A stretch of DNA of 64,000 nt from Oscillatoria acuminata PCC 6304 (GCF_000317105.1 NC_019693.1:6263227-6327226); one strand, 5' to 3'; positions 8,627-19,070 are shown, numbered from the stretch's first letter. Numbers and translations are program-made. The notes: generated by a model not told the origin, from the sequence alone.

Positions 8627-9088
8627 TTATCGAGTTTCTGGGGATATTGGGGGTTCTGGGGTTTCTGGAGGGAGGATTAAGTCTAAAGCGTGATGGAGAA
8701 TTTGCGATCGCCTCACCCGCTTTTCTAACTCCTCGGGTTCATAACGTCCTTCTGCCACTTCCAAGGATGCCTCATCGATCGCATTGAGAAATGCTTCCTC
8801 CAAGGTTTCCCATAACTCTTCCCGGGTCAGATAATAACCCCCTGCTTTACGCCGCTTATTTTTGCGTTGAATTTCCCGCAGTGAATTCCGAATTGAGACA
8901 TCCCAAGAACGAGTTGTGCGTTGTTCTGCTTGCTGTTTGATCAAGTGCAGTAACAAAACAATGGCATAACTGCGAATGGTATCAATAATGTCTTGTTTGC
9001 TCATTTCTTCGAGGAGTTCCACAAGGGTGAGGGAACCTTGAATATCTCCGCTTCGCAGCAAGTCTTTTAAAGCGAGTATTTCTTCCAT
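8627..9088 (-). CDS. DUF29 family protein
   Basis: This 153-residue protein of unknown function belongs to DUF29, a family expanded in cyanobacteria. Diagnostic segments are LLRSGDIQGSLTLVELLEEM, LLLHLIKQQAEQRTTRSWD and SIRNSLREIQ. It looks all-helical. The longer open frame begins at a TTG. The ATG at 9088 is chosen because GAGGAG lies 6 nt upstream. DUF29 genes are often found near mobile or defence loci, but nothing here ties this copy to one. Confidence 0.85.
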   Translation of the reverse strand: MEEILALKDLLRSGDIQGSLTLVELLEEMSKQDIIDTIRSYAIVLLLHLIKQQAEQRTTRSWDVSIRNSLREIQRKNKRRKAGGYYLTREELWETLEEAFLNAIDEASLEVAEGRYEPEELEKRVRRSQILHHALDLILPPETPEPPISPETR

Positions 9089-9160
9089 AATTCTCCTCAA
9101 GGCGTTGCTTGGGGTTATGATATCAAATCCGGTAGGGAAAATAGGACTTACGCATTACCC

Positions 9161-9207
9161 CTAAATAATGTAGAGGCGAGAAAGCGAATCGCCTCTACAT
9201 TATTTAG
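9161..9207. repeat. Palindromic repeat CTAAATAATGTAGAGGCGA
   Basis: An inverted repeat with about 18-bp arms sits just past the glmU stop codon, so it may act as its terminator. A second copy, slightly diverged, is at 42885-42930 after the MBL-rhodanese gene. Both sit at 3' ends of genes. Confidence 0.8.
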
Positions 9208-9218
9208 GTAGGGAGTTC

Positions 9219-10577
9219 CTACTCTTTCGCTTTTAGTTTCCAGCCTTTTTTGGCGACTTGTCTGGCGCGGGCGATCGCCAAACTGTCATCTTCCACATCT
9301 TCAGTAATCGTAGAACCGGCGGCAATGGTGACATTTGCGCCTAGCTTGACTGGCGCAACTAACACACTATTAGAACCCGTTTTCGTCCCACTGCCGATTT
9401 CGGTGGGATGTTTGTTTACGCCATCGTAATTGGCAGTAATGGTTCCGGCACCAATGTTCACCCGATCGCCCGTGGTGGTATCGCCTAAATAGGATAAGTG
9501 AGATACATTGCTGCGATTTCCTAACTTGGTGTTTTTCAATTCTACAAAGTTACCAATCCGGCAGCCTTCTCCCACCTGGGCCTGACCCCTTAAATGAGCG
9601 TAGGGTCCGACTCGGGTTCCGGCAGCGACGGTACTATCCGTGATCACCGAGTATAAAACCGTTACCTGATCGCCAATCTGACTATTTTCAATCAGCGTTC
9701 CTGGACCGATGCGCGAACCGGAACCGATAGTGGTTTGGCCGCGCAGGTGGGTTTGGGGTTCGATGATGGCACCTGGGGCGAGGGTCACCGTATCATCAAT
9801 GGTGATGCTATCAGGGTCGATGAGGGTGACTCCAGCGGCCATCCAGTCATCTTTGACCCGAGTTTGCAAAATTTGATAGGCCGTTGACAATTGCTTGCGA
9901 TCGTTGATGCCGAGAATTTCCTGGTAATCCTCCACATCTAAAATCCGCACAGGATTTAAGTAATTCACCGCATCCGTTAGATAATATTCAGCCTGATCGT
10001 TTTCCGCTTTTAATTGGGGTAAAACCTGGGCTAAATCCGGCCAATGGAAGCAGTAAACCCCGGCATTAATCCGTTGATTCTGCTTTTGAGCAAGAGTGCA
10101 GTCCCGGTCCTCAACAATTTCCTTGAGCAGGTTGTCATTGTCACAAAAGACCCGACCATACCCTTTAGGATCGGGCAGTTGCGCGGTCAGAATAGTGGCG
10201 GCATTCCCTTGTTCTTTGTGGGTATTGAGCAGCCGCTTAATTGTTTCGGGTCGTAAGAGGGGGACATCGCCATTTAAAACCAACAAATCCCCGGTAAAGT
10301 CTTTTAAATAAGGGATCACCTGTTGGACGGCGTGACCCGTTCCTAATTGCTCTGTTTGTTCAACAAATTCTATATTGTCAAATCGTTGGATCAGTTCGTT
10401 TTGGACGAGTTCCCCTCGATAGCCGACGATAATTAAACGTCGGGAAGGTTGAATTGCCGAGAGACTATCGAGTACCCGTTCAACGAGCGATCGCCCCCCC
10501 AAAGGATGTAAGACCTTGGGTAGGTCTGATTTCATGCGTGTCCCGCGTCCAGCGGCTAAAATCGCTACTGCTACCAT
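9219..10577 (-). CDS. glmU: Bifunctional GlmU: glucosamine-1-phosphate acetyltransferase / N-acetylglucosamine-1-phosphate uridylyltransferase
   Basis: GlmU makes UDP-N-acetylglucosamine, the precursor of peptidoglycan and lipopolysaccharide. The N-terminal uridylyltransferase half carries [11 protein letters not shown] near residue 7 and LNGDVPLL. The C-terminal half is a left-handed beta helix of hexapeptide repeats ([35 protein letters not shown]) with the acetyl-CoA site. The open frame extends 8 codons upstream. I start at ATG 10577 because [12 protein letters not shown] aligns with the family N-terminus, giving 452 residues, a normal length. Confidence 0.96.
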   Translation of the reverse strand: MVAVAILAAGRGTRMKSDLPKVLHPLGGRSLVERVLDSLSAIQPSRRLIIVGYRGELVQNELIQRFDNIEFVEQTEQLGTGHAVQQVIPYLKDFTGDLLVLNGDVPLLRPETIKRLLNTHKEQGNAATILTAQLPDPKGYGRVFCDNDNLLKEIVEDRDCTLAQKQNQRINAGVYCFHWPDLAQVLPQLKAENDQAEYYLTDAVNYLNPVRILDVEDYQEILGINDRKQLSTAYQILQTRVKDDWMAAGVTLIDPDSITIDDTVTLAPGAIIEPQTHLRGQTTIGSGSRIGPGTLIENSQIGDQVTVLYSVITDSTVAAGTRVGPYAHLRGQAQVGEGCRIGNFVELKNTKLGNRSNVSHLSYLGDTTTGDRVNIGAGTITANYDGVNKHPTEIGSGTKTGSNSVLVAPVKLGANVTIAAGSTITEDVEDDSLAIARARQVAKKGWKLKAKE

Positions 10578-10701
10578 TTTCTTTGAGCCCGTTAATCTCA
10601 ACGGAGTATAGCGCGGTTTCCGCTCTTATTGAAGCAAACTGATCCAGAATGACTGACCGATCGCCCTTAACTACGGCGATCGCCCCAGGGAAATCCGGGG
10701 C

Positions 10702-11769
10702 CTAGCCATTGGCAATCCGCCAACTTCCGGCGATCGCAGCGGGTTCGTCGGATTCAATCAATTGGAGGCGATTGACGGCCCTTGCCGGTGTTCCCATCTC
10801 CGTGGTCCGAATAAAAGTCGTAAATTGTTCCACCAGTTGCGGGTTACGCCATCCCTTCGCTGTTTCTTCGGCAATAATTTCCAGGGCTTTTTCTGAAGTA
10901 AACGCTTGTTTATAGGGCCGTTCGCTGGTGAGGGCATCATAAATATCCACCACTTGAAACACTTGGGCGATGTAGGGAATTTCATCCCCCACCAACCCAT
11001 CGGGATATCCCGTCCCATCCCATCGTTCATGATGATGGCGAATCAGAGGACGGACGCCGCGCATGGTTCGCAGGGGTAGACAAATTTTCTCCCCAATCAC
11101 CACGTGCTGTTTCATAATTTCCCACTCTTGGGCGGTAAGTTTACCCGTTTTGAGTAACACCGCATCAGGAATCCCCACTTTGCCGATGTCATGGAGGTAT
11201 CCCCCCCACATTAAATCGCGAATTTCATTGCGCGAGAGATGGAGAAATTCGCCAAACGCCTGTCCGCGAGAGACTAAGCGTTCGCAGTGGTCCCCGGTAT
11301 TGGGGTCGCGACTTTCCACAGTCCGAGCAATGGAAAAGAGGACTTGTTCGGCATGGTCGAGGTCCTCATTGAGCCGTTTTTGGCGGACCAGGGATTTGAC
11401 GCGGGCGGCTAGTTCTAGATGATCGAAGGGTTTAGTCAGGAAGTCATCACCTCCAGCTTCAATCCCTCGGATCCGCGATCGCCGATCATTGAGCGCGGTC
11501 ACAAAAATGATGGGAATCAGGCGGGTTTGCTCATCTTGTTTCAGATGGCGGCACACCTCAAACCCATCCATTCCAGGCATCATCACGTCCAGCAGAATTA
11601 AATCGGGCTGAGTTTCTTTCACACAAGCCAGGGCACTAGGGCCACTGTCCGCTTCCAGAATTTCATACCCTTCCACGGACAAAAGCGCCACTGCCGTCAT
11701 CCGGCTGGCTGGATGATCGTCTACGACGAGAATTTTGGACTGTTCTGCATCAAGGAAGTTCACAGACAA
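10702..11769 (-). CDS. Response regulator with HD-GYP domain (probable cyclic-di-GMP phosphodiesterase)
   Basis: The protein has two modules. Residues about 12-130 form a CheY-like receiver with the phospho-acceptor Asp in LILLDVMMPGMDG and a conserved Lys in DDFLTKPFD. Residues about 145-330 form an HD-GYP domain, with HCERL, the YLHDIGK metal motif, RHHHERWDGTGYPDGL and VVDIYDALTS. HD-GYP enzymes with these residues hydrolyse cyclic di-GMP, so phosphorylation probably controls second-messenger turnover. No cognate kinase is adjacent. The frame starts at TTG 11769. GTG 11763 with AAGG about 9 nt upstream is an equally good start. Confidence 0.92.
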   Translation of the reverse strand: MSVNFLDAEQSKILVVDDHPASRMTAVALLSVEGYEILEADSGPSALACVKETQPDLILLDVMMPGMDGFEVCRHLKQDEQTRLIPIIFVTALNDRRSRIRGIEAGGDDFLTKPFDHLELAARVKSLVRQKRLNEDLDHAEQVLFSIARTVESRDPNTGDHCERLVSRGQAFGEFLHLSRNEIRDLMWGGYLHDIGKVGIPDAVLLKTGKLTAQEWEIMKQHVVIGEKICLPLRTMRGVRPLIRHHHERWDGTGYPDGLVGDEIPYIAQVFQVVDIYDALTSERPYKQAFTSEKALEIIAEETAKGWRNPQLVEQFTTFIRTTEMGTPARAVNRLQLIESDEPAAIAGSWRIANG

Positions 11770-12102
11770 ACACCTTGCTCTGAGTATTTCTATTAGCTAG
11801 TTTTGCATCAAGCGACTGAGTAAATGAATCGCTTTTGTGACTATCTCTGACTATCTTTACATTATTTTGACTAGGGTTGTTTAAAAAATCTGCGGTTTTA
11901 CAGAGACTTTATAAACGATGCCGGAGTTTTTTCCAGCCTGACCCATCTTTTTTAACAAATGTAAAGTTTTGCTGATTGACCTTGATGAAATTTTACCTTC
12001 ATCATCCCCTCGATTATAGCGGAACGATCAGGTGGCTCTCAGTCTAGGTTAACTTACCGGCTGACTATCTGACCCTTTAAAGCGATTGATCCCTTACTAT
12101 TT
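11770..12102. other. Intergenic region, nothing recognised
   Basis: About 330 bp of AT-rich DNA upstream of the HD-GYP regulator. No reading frame, tRNA or strong hairpin was seen. It presumably holds that gene's promoter. Confidence 0.4.
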
Positions 12103-13050
12103 TTAGGCAATGCTGGTCCATCTTTTTTTCCAACTAGCGGTGGGTTCTAACGGGGATAAGACTTGCTCCTGCTGACGCCGGAGTCGAATTTCTTCGGCTG
12201 AATCAGATAGGTTGGGGTCTCGATAAGGAATCGCTGCCCGAGTTTGTAGATGCTCCTGTTCTTGGGGGGAAAGTGGGGGTAAATCGCGATCGCCAAAACT
12301 CGCCACCGTTCCTGGCGATCGCCGACCCACCGGCGCAGTGGCCCCAACTTTCAACCCTCCTGCCATTAAAGCGGTTCTCACCGCAGCAGAGCAAGAATAA
12401 GTCGCCAATCTTCCTGTCGGACTCAAACAGCGCGCCACCCACCCTAAAAATTCCACCGTCCACAGTTGCGGACAATGGGGAGGGGAAAAAGGGTCTAAAA
12501 ATATGGCATCGGCTTGAAACCCTTGATTCACCACCTGTTGAATGGTGTTTCGGGCATCTCCTAGCCATAAAGTCCCTTGGAACTGGGGGGTCGTCAAAGT
12601 CCTCGCACACCTGGACTCACCCGGCCACTCTAGGACCGAGGGCTGGATTCTCGGGATAGTTGATTCAAAGTCTGCCTCTGGGCTAACCAGTCCGGTTAGA
12701 AGTTCAGGAATAGGGGAGTGCCAACCTTTAAGTAACCCTTGGGCGATCGCGGCTTGAGGAATAGCGGCATCCAATTCTAACCCGACCCACTCCACCAAAC
12801 AAGCTGGATTAATTGACCAAATCGTCTCTAATGCTGATGCAGTATTATACCCCAATCCGTAACACAAGTCAAGCACTCGCACCTGGGGATTTTGGGCTTT
12901 TTGGGCTAACTCCGTGGGTTCTACAAATTTACACTGCGCTTCTTGGCGCGCCCCGTGGTACGAATGAAACAGTTCGCCAAATTCTGCTGAATAAAACGTA
13001 AAAGACCCATCAGAGGTCTCTTGAGGCGTCAAGGGCATCATGTCTGCCAT
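12103..13050 (-). CDS. MnmC-like SAM-dependent methyltransferase (tRNA wobble-uridine modification family)
   Basis: The 315-residue protein matches the methyltransferase half of MnmC (Methyltransf_30/DUF752). That enzyme converts 5-aminomethyl-2-thiouridine at tRNA position 34 to its methylated form. Visible motifs are an N-terminal FGELFHSYHGA segment, the SAM-binding loop VLDLCYGLGYN and the active-site segment ADAIFLDPFSPP. The oxidoreductase half of enterobacterial MnmC is absent, as in stand-alone family members. Its start overlaps the 3' end of the upstream DNA methylase gene by 13 bp, so the two are probably translated from one message. This tRNA role is inferred from the family. Confidence 0.85.
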   Translation of the reverse strand: MADMMPLTPQETSDGSFTFYSAEFGELFHSYHGARQEAQCKFVEPTELAQKAQNPQVRVLDLCYGLGYNTASALETIWSINPACLVEWVGLELDAAIPQAAIAQGLLKGWHSPIPELLTGLVSPEADFESTIPRIQPSVLEWPGESRCARTLTTPQFQGTLWLGDARNTIQQVVNQGFQADAIFLDPFSPPHCPQLWTVEFLGWVARCLSPTGRLATYSCSAAVRTALMAGGLKVGATAPVGRRSPGTVASFGDRDLPPLSPQEQEHLQTRAAIPYRDPNLSDSAEEIRLRRQQEQVLSPLEPTASWKKRWTSIA

Positions 13051-15065
13051 AAGTCTGGGTTACATCCTGCAACTAATTCTAAACAAGATTGGCGGGCCAA
13101 TTTTCTAGCTTCTATGCGGTGTTGAATCGTCTGCTTAACCATCTGCGCGATCTTCTCCTGACGCGCTTTATCCTTGGGAATGGGTAAAATCAACTCCTGA
13201 ATTCGATTCCCTAAAGAATCAATAATATCTTGGGTTAACCGCTTTGCCAAGATTTGTTTTTGCACCGGCACCGAACTCAAGGCCGCTAACAATAAATAAC
13301 AACAGAAAGGACAGGTTTCCCGAACCCGCAATTTATAGAAATGACTTTGAAAAAGGATCCGGGTATCATCAGCGGTAATCAACGCACAAGTTCCAATTAA
13401 ATAAGTGCCATCGCGCACCATCAAAATATCTCCTTCCCGCAGGTCCTGTTTTTCGACCAAGGATTGATAAATTTCTTCACTCACCGAATGTTTAGGGTCA
13501 GCCTTAATTTCCCAATTAGAAATATCCGAAGTCCGGACAAAGGGTATATTGCCTGTCCCATAGGCTAATTTTCCCACTTCATCACCACTGCTAACCTCTA
13601 TCATCCCTCCAGATATCAACTCTCCCATAGAAATAAAGTCGTGACTGTCTTGGAGGTAAAATAATTCTGAAATTGCAGCGGGGTTATAATAATGCGGGGC
13701 TAAAATGCCATTTTGAATGCGATCGCCGGTCATCCAATACCCTAACTGACTCGGTTTCGTTAATAGTCCTTGTTCATAATCTCGGTATTGGGCGGCAATT
13801 TCTGGTAAATCATCCCGGTCAATGGGCTGCCCCCGGCTATCCCGTCCGCACCATTGAGCCTCGGCCATAAAAATAGAGGGATTGCTTTCATCCTCTGCTA
13901 TTTTTCCAGATTTTTTTTGTAATAAAAGTAGGCAAGTTTTAGTATGGGTCCCACCTTTCCCTGATATTTTAAATAACACATCGGGCATTCCAATCACAGC
14001 TTTAATGATACATTTCGATTGGATGTAATCCACCACATACCGATAGGTTTTACTAGAAATCAGACTTTCAGGAACAACCATGCCAATCCGACCTCCGGGG
14101 CGAACCAGGGATAAACATCGTTCCACAAATAAAACTTGGGGTGGTACGGAAGGTTGTAATTTGGGCAGTTTTTCAAAAGATTGACTATTTTTTTGTAACC
14201 GCCATCGATAGCCCAGTTCAAAGGTAGCCTGGACCTGGGGAGATGCCGCAACAATCCGACTTCCAAAGGGAGGATTCGTCAAAACAATATCAAATTCCCC
14301 GATTTGAGTGGGGAAGGGTAAAGGCTGGGAATTTGATGAAGTTTTATCAAAATTTGTGAAAAAAGTGGGAGCGAGAGATTCCCGTTTCCAAGCGAGGGAA
14401 TCTGCACAAAAAACCTGAGCTGATTTGAGCGACAAGAGAGATAAACGGGTTGCTGCTAATCCGGCGAGATAGTGGTCTTTATCCAGTCCAAACACTGTGG
14501 AGAGGATTTGTTGCAAAGAGGCTCCGGCTGCTTTTAAATGGCGCGCGGTCATACTTAAAAATCCCCCAGCCCCACAAGCTGGATCAATGATCCTTTCTCC
14601 GGGAAGGGGATTGACTAAGGTTACCAGTAAGGCGATCGCATTCAGGGGTGTAAAAAACTGCCCATCCTGGCCGCGAATCTGGGACCCCATAAACACTTCA
14701 TAAATCTCTCCAAAGGGGTCCTGAACGGAGGTATCCAAGTTAGCAGTATTCAGCAGGGTATCAATTTGAGCCAGACTTTGAGAGTCGAGCAGCAAGCGTT
14801 GCTCTGGGGGAAAAAGCGTCGGCAAAAGCAGACCCAGTTGAGCAAAAGACTTATGGTATCGACGGGCGATCGCCTCTACATTGGAATGGTCATGAATGGG
14901 GTCAAATAAAGCGGGATTTTGCTGAAAATACAGCTTACAAAATAAGCATTTAATCGTTTCTTGCAGCAAAGTTTCATCACGAGTGGCACCTAGGAAGCGA
15001 CCCACGAGATAATTCCGAATTTGTCGATACACCGCTTTAGAATCTCGTTCTAGGTTCATGTTCAA
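13038..15065 (-). CDS. Type I-like N6-adenine DNA methylase with C-terminal specificity domain (M-S fusion)
   Basis: Residues about 110-410 form an HsdM-type N6-adenine methyltransferase. The SAM motif DPACGAGGF is at 161-169 and the catalytic NPPF at 264-267. An HsdM-like helical N-terminus precedes it. Residues about 460-665 resemble a target-recognition half of HsdS (FVRTSDISNWEI, LREGDILMVRDGT, ILPIP followed by a coiled helix IAQMVKQTIQ). One polypeptide can therefore choose and methylate a site. No HsdR-type nuclease or second HsdS gene is nearby, so it is either an orphan methylase or works with a distant nuclease. It overlaps the MnmC-like gene. Confidence 0.88.
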   Translation of the reverse strand: MNMNLERDSKAVYRQIRNYLVGRFLGATRDETLLQETIKCLFCKLYFQQNPALFDPIHDHSNVEAIARRYHKSFAQLGLLLPTLFPPEQRLLLDSQSLAQIDTLLNTANLDTSVQDPFGEIYEVFMGSQIRGQDGQFFTPLNAIALLVTLVNPLPGERIIDPACGAGGFLSMTARHLKAAGASLQQILSTVFGLDKDHYLAGLAATRLSLLSLKSAQVFCADSLAWKRESLAPTFFTNFDKTSSNSQPLPFPTQIGEFDIVLTNPPFGSRIVAASPQVQATFELGYRWRLQKNSQSFEKLPKLQPSVPPQVLFVERCLSLVRPGGRIGMVVPESLISSKTYRYVVDYIQSKCIIKAVIGMPDVLFKISGKGGTHTKTCLLLLQKKSGKIAEDESNPSIFMAEAQWCGRDSRGQPIDRDDLPEIAAQYRDYEQGLLTKPSQLGYWMTGDRIQNGILAPHYYNPAAISELFYLQDSHDFISMGELISGGMIEVSSGDEVGKLAYGTGNIPFVRTSDISNWEIKADPKHSVSEEIYQSLVEKQDLREGDILMVRDGTYLIGTCALITADDTRILFQSHFYKLRVRETCPFCCYLLLAALSSVPVQKQILAKRLTQDIIDSLGNRIQELILPIPKDKARQEKIAQMVKQTIQHRIEARKLARQSCLELVAGCNPDLWQT

Positions 15066-15218
15066 CCCAATCCAGATCGGGAAATGTCGTTTCAGTTATA
15101 GCAGTTCTCAATCTGTTATGTCAGGGTTCCTCCTTTGAAACCCTTGTAGTGCAAGCGAGATGCTCGATTTTTTGATGACCCACCGCAGGCAAGACTCCCG
15201 ATCAAAAATTTACCCTTG

Positions 15219-16223
15219 TCAAAGGGACAAGACCCCCTTGCCGAGACGTTCCAGGGCCAATAAACCCGCACCATAGGCGGGTTCATGGCGGGGGGAGATG
15301 ACTTGGACTGCCGGAAATTGGGTGCAGAGGGAGTCCCGGAATCGATCGCCCAAATGGCAGACACTGCGCCAGACTCCGCCAATGGTGACCACTTCAAATG
15401 CCTGATCCGGGGTAAACAGGGCCGAGGCAACGGTTTGAGTCATCAGAACTAACTCAGTGGCAGCATCCTCCAGAATCTGGGTGGCGATCGCATCTCCAGC
15501 AGCAGCAGCGCGATCAACCAAGGGAGACAATGCAGCAATTTCAGTCACCCCCCATCCCCGGCGATAGATGACTTCGATTAAGTCTTCTAACTGGTTCAGA
15601 TTGAGATAGTCTAGGAAAGAATCCCTGAGTAAAGTCTTAGGTCCTCGGCCATCATGCGATCGCACCGCCGCTTTTAACCCCGCGATCGCAATCTGATACC
15701 CGCTGCCTTCATCTCCAAATCGATATCCCCAACCCCCAGCGCGTTTACTCTCTCCCTGGGAATTGCACCCATAGGCGATCGAACCCGTACCGGCAACGAT
15801 CGCCACCCCAGAAGCGGATCCCGTCCCTCCCACCAAGGCGATCTCGCAGTCATGAGTCACCACCACCCCCTCAGAATGCAGATTCCAGCGAATCGGCAGG
15901 GGACCCTCCTGGTACAACCCCGCCACCAAACCTTGCACCACCTGGACATCTGTCGGACGTCCCACCCCGGCCAAACCCACGCCAATTCCGGCGATCTCTA
16001 TCCCAGGAAGTGCATTCACCGCTGAGGCGATCGCCTGTGAGATCGACTTCCCTGCTGCCGCCAACCCAATCGTCTGATAATTCGATGGCCCTGCCTCACC
16101 CCGTCCGGCGATCGTCCCGGTTTCATCCATCACCAGGCAAACCGTTTTGGTCCCTCCGCCATCAATGCCTAACACCCAGTCTGTGCTATCGTTAAACTCT
16201 GGATCCCTTACCAACTCGCTCAT
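15219..16223 (-). CDS. BadF/BadG/BcrA/BcrD-type ATPase, probable N-acetylglucosamine kinase
   Basis: The 334-residue sugar kinase of the ASKHA fold has the phosphate-1 loop GIDGGGTKTVC at about residues 20-30, and VVAGTGSIAYG plus GGWGYRFGDEGSGY in the middle. These are hallmarks of the BadF family branch that includes eukaryotic NAGK-type N-acetylglucosamine kinases. The likely reaction is ATP-dependent 6-phosphorylation of GlcNAc salvaged from the cell wall. Substrate is inferred, and glucosamine is an alternative. The gene stands alone between the divergently oriented aminopeptidase gene and the methylase gene. Confidence 0.85.
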   Translation of the reverse strand: MSELVRDPEFNDSTDWVLGIDGGGTKTVCLVMDETGTIAGRGEAGPSNYQTIGLAAAGKSISQAIASAVNALPGIEIAGIGVGLAGVGRPTDVQVVQGLVAGLYQEGPLPIRWNLHSEGVVVTHDCEIALVGGTGSASGVAIVAGTGSIAYGCNSQGESKRAGGWGYRFGDEGSGYQIAIAGLKAAVRSHDGRGPKTLLRDSFLDYLNLNQLEDLIEVIYRRGWGVTEIAALSPLVDRAAAAGDAIATQILEDAATELVLMTQTVASALFTPDQAFEVVTIGGVWRSVCHLGDRFRDSLCTQFPAVQVISPRHEPAYGAGLLALERLGKGVLSL

Positions 16224-16423
16224 CCCCCAATTTTCAACCCCTGGACCTCATCTACAACCCACACCGACCGGCATAAAAACCGGCATCCCCTAGTCGCTAC
16301 AATACCAGGGCTAACCCTGCTGCCATCCAGGGTGGTGATTATCACCGCAAAACGTTACCCTGTATAAGATAGCGTTCATTAGTTCAATTGCTGAAATTCA
16401 GTCTTAAAGATAGATTCATCACC

Positions 16424-19018
16424 ATGTCAAACCAATACTCTTATTTTGATACAGAAAACAACGCTCATAAAACCTTTGAACTCCCGGGGGCCAAACCCCA
16501 TTACAACCCCGATCGCCCGGGACAAGTCGAACATATCTGCTTAGATTTGGCCCTAGACCTAGACCATCAAAGCTATCAAGGGACTTGCAGCATTCGACTG
16601 ATGCCCGTGAGAACCGGCATCGATCGCCTGACTTTAGATGCCGTCAACCTGAATATTCAGGAAGTCACCGTCAGCGATACCCCCCAACCCTTTGATTATG
16701 ATGGGGAACGGTTAGAAATTCACCTCACCCAACCCACAACCGCAGAACATCCCCTCACCCTAGTGGTCACCTATGGGGTGGAACAGCCCCAGCGTGGCCT
16801 CTATTTTATTGCCCCAGATGCCCATTATCCGAACAAATCTGTCCAAGTTTGGACCCAAGGGGAAGATGAAGATTCCCGCTTCTGGTTTCCTTGCTTTGAC
16901 TACCCTGGACAACTCGCCACCTCAGAAATTCGCGTGCGAGTTCCCAAACCCTACCTCGCCATTTCTAATGGGGAACTGATTTCCACGGAAGAAGAAGGCA
17001 ATGATAAAATTTACCACTGGTTTCAAAAACAGGTTCATCCCACCTATTTAATGACCTTAGCGGTGGGGGATTTTGCTGAAATTTGTGATGAATGGAACGG
17101 CAAACCTGTGGTTTACTATGTAGCCAAAAGTCGCGAAGAAGATGCCCGTCGCAGCATGGGTAAAACCCCACGCATGATGGAATATTTTAGTGAGGCATTT
17201 GGCTATGCTTATCCTTATCCCAAATACGCCCAAGTTTGCGTGGAAGATTTTATCTTCGGGGGGATGGAAAATACCTCAACTACCCTGTTGACCGATCGCT
17301 GTCTGTTGGATGAACGCGCTCACCTGGATAACCAACGCACAGAAAGTTTAGTCGCCCATGAACTGGCCCACCAATGGTTTGGGGATTTAGTGGTGATTAA
17401 ACATTGGTCTCATGCCTGGATTAAAGAAGGGATGGCCTCTTATTCTGAGGTGTTATGGACTCATGAAGAATATGGTCCAGAAGATGCGGCCTATTATTTG
17501 CTCAATGAAGCGCGGAGTTATTTGAATGAAGATAAAACCCGCTATCGGCGACCGATTGTCACTCATGTTTATCGCGAGGCGATCGAACTCTATGACCGCC
17601 ACTTGTATGAAAAAGGCGCTTGTGTTTATCACATGATTCGCGCCGAATTAGGGGATGAACTGTTCTTTAAAGCCGTTCATACCTTTGTCAACGATAACGC
17701 CCATCAAACCGTTGAAACCGTGGACTTGCTGCGTGCCATTGAAAAAGCCACGGGTCGAAATTTGATGTTCTTGTTTGACCAATATGTGTATCGCGGAGGT
17801 CATCCTGATTATAAAGTCTCCTACAACTGGGATGGAGACAGCAAACTAGCGAAAGTGACCATTACGCAAAGTCATGTCAAAACCACCGGAGAAAAAGGCA
17901 ACGAGAAGGAGTTATTTGACCTAAAAATTCCTGTGGGATTTGGGTACAAAAATGGCGAATCCCTGAAAACCTTTACGGTGCGGGTGAATCAGCGGGAACA
18001 AAGTTTTTATTTTCCCCTGGAGGAAAAGCCGCATTATATTAGCTTTGATGTAGGAAATGCCACCCTCAAAACGGTGCAGTTAGAATATCCAGTCGCTGAA
18101 TTGAAAGCGCAGTTACAGGATGACCCTGACCCGGTGTCGCGGATTTATGCTGCGGTTGCTTTGGCGAAAAAAGGCGGATTAGAAGCGGTGAAAGCCCTCG
18201 GTTCTGCTTTGAAAACCGAACGGTTTTGGGGGGTGCGTGTAGAGGTGGCGAAACAACTTGGAAAGATTAAACTAGACCAAGCCTTTGAACCGTTAACGGT
18301 TGGGTTAGAGGATGAAGATGCGCGGGTGCGATATGCGGTGGTGGAGACATTGGCACATCATAAAACCCCGGAAAGCTATCAGGCGATCGCCCAAGTGTTG
18401 GAACAGGGAGATGCCAGTTATAATGTGGAAGCGGCAGCCGCCCGAGCAGTCGCCTCAATCTGTGCCGGAAAACGGAATGAACCTTTGGATGAAGGGGATG
18501 CGATCGCCCGGTTACAAAAGGTGTTGCAGGAACGTGCCGGATGGAATGAAGTGGTCCGCAGTGGGGCAATTTCCGGCTTAAGCAAGCTCAAAACCTCAGA
18601 AGATGCCCTCAATATCATTCTGGATTATACCGCCAATGGTGTGCCCCAACCCCTGCGATTAGCCGCAATTCGTGCGATCGGTGGCATTTCTACGGGTCAA
18701 ACCCCGGGGAATTTAGAGCGAATTTTGGACCGTCTTTCGGACTTATCGGCAGAAACCTTTTTCCTGACGCAAGTTGCAGTTGCCTCAGCATTAGGACAAA
18801 TGGAAACACCCAAAGCGGTCGGGATTTTACAAAGTTTAGCCGATGCCACTCCCGATGGCCGCGTTCGTCGCGTTGCGGAAGAAGCGGTTGCCAAGGTTGA
18901 GAAAAATATTGGGTCCGATAAAGCCGTGAAGCAATTGCGCCACGAACTTGACCAGATTAAGAAAGAAAACCAGGAACTCCGCAGTCGGTTGGAAAATTTA
19001 GAAGCGAAAACCAAATAA
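16424..19018 (+). CDS. M1 family zinc aminopeptidase with C-terminal HEAT-like repeats
   Basis: The catalytic part (about 1-560) has GGMENTS, the exopeptidase signature, and the zinc site HELAH with His312, Glu313 and His316 plus Glu335 in WIKEGMASY. It removes N-terminal residues from peptides. The C-terminal part (about 580-835) is built of HEAT/PBS-like alpha repeats of about 30 residues (DPDPVSRIYAAVALAKKG, DARVRYAVVETLAHH). It ends in a short coiled coil (LRHELDQIKKENQELRSRLE). The frame is open from 16388. ATG 16424 is preferred because it gives the N-terminus MSNQYSYFDTE seen in cyanobacterial relatives. Length is 864 residues. Confidence 0.92.
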   Translation: MSNQYSYFDTENNAHKTFELPGAKPHYNPDRPGQVEHICLDLALDLDHQSYQGTCSIRLMPVRTGIDRLTLDAVNLNIQEVTVSDTPQPFDYDGERLEIHLTQPTTAEHPLTLVVTYGVEQPQRGLYFIAPDAHYPNKSVQVWTQGEDEDSRFWFPCFDYPGQLATSEIRVRVPKPYLAISNGELISTEEEGNDKIYHWFQKQVHPTYLMTLAVGDFAEICDEWNGKPVVYYVAKSREEDARRSMGKTPRMMEYFSEAFGYAYPYPKYAQVCVEDFIFGGMENTSTTLLTDRCLLDERAHLDNQRTESLVAHELAHQWFGDLVVIKHWSHAWIKEGMASYSEVLWTHEEYGPEDAAYYLLNEARSYLNEDKTRYRRPIVTHVYREAIELYDRHLYEKGACVYHMIRAELGDELFFKAVHTFVNDNAHQTVETVDLLRAIEKATGRNLMFLFDQYVYRGGHPDYKVSYNWDGDSKLAKVTITQSHVKTTGEKGNEKELFDLKIPVGFGYKNGESLKTFTVRVNQREQSFYFPLEEKPHYISFDVGNATLKTVQLEYPVAELKAQLQDDPDPVSRIYAAVALAKKGGLEAVKALGSALKTERFWGVRVEVAKQLGKIKLDQAFEPLTVGLEDEDARVRYAVVETLAHHKTPESYQAIAQVLEQGDASYNVEAAAARAVASICAGKRNEPLDEGDAIARLQKVLQERAGWNEVVRSGAISGLSKLKTSEDALNIILDYTANGVPQPLRLAAIRAIGGISTGQTPGNLERILDRLSDLSAETFFLTQVAVASALGQMETPKAVGILQSLADATPDGRVRRVAEEAVAKVEKNIGSDKAVKQLRHELDQIKKENQELRSRLENLEAKTK

Positions 19019-19070
19019 GGCGGTGAGTTTCCATCCAGTCGGGTGCATCTAAATTCTTGGACCTCTTTAC

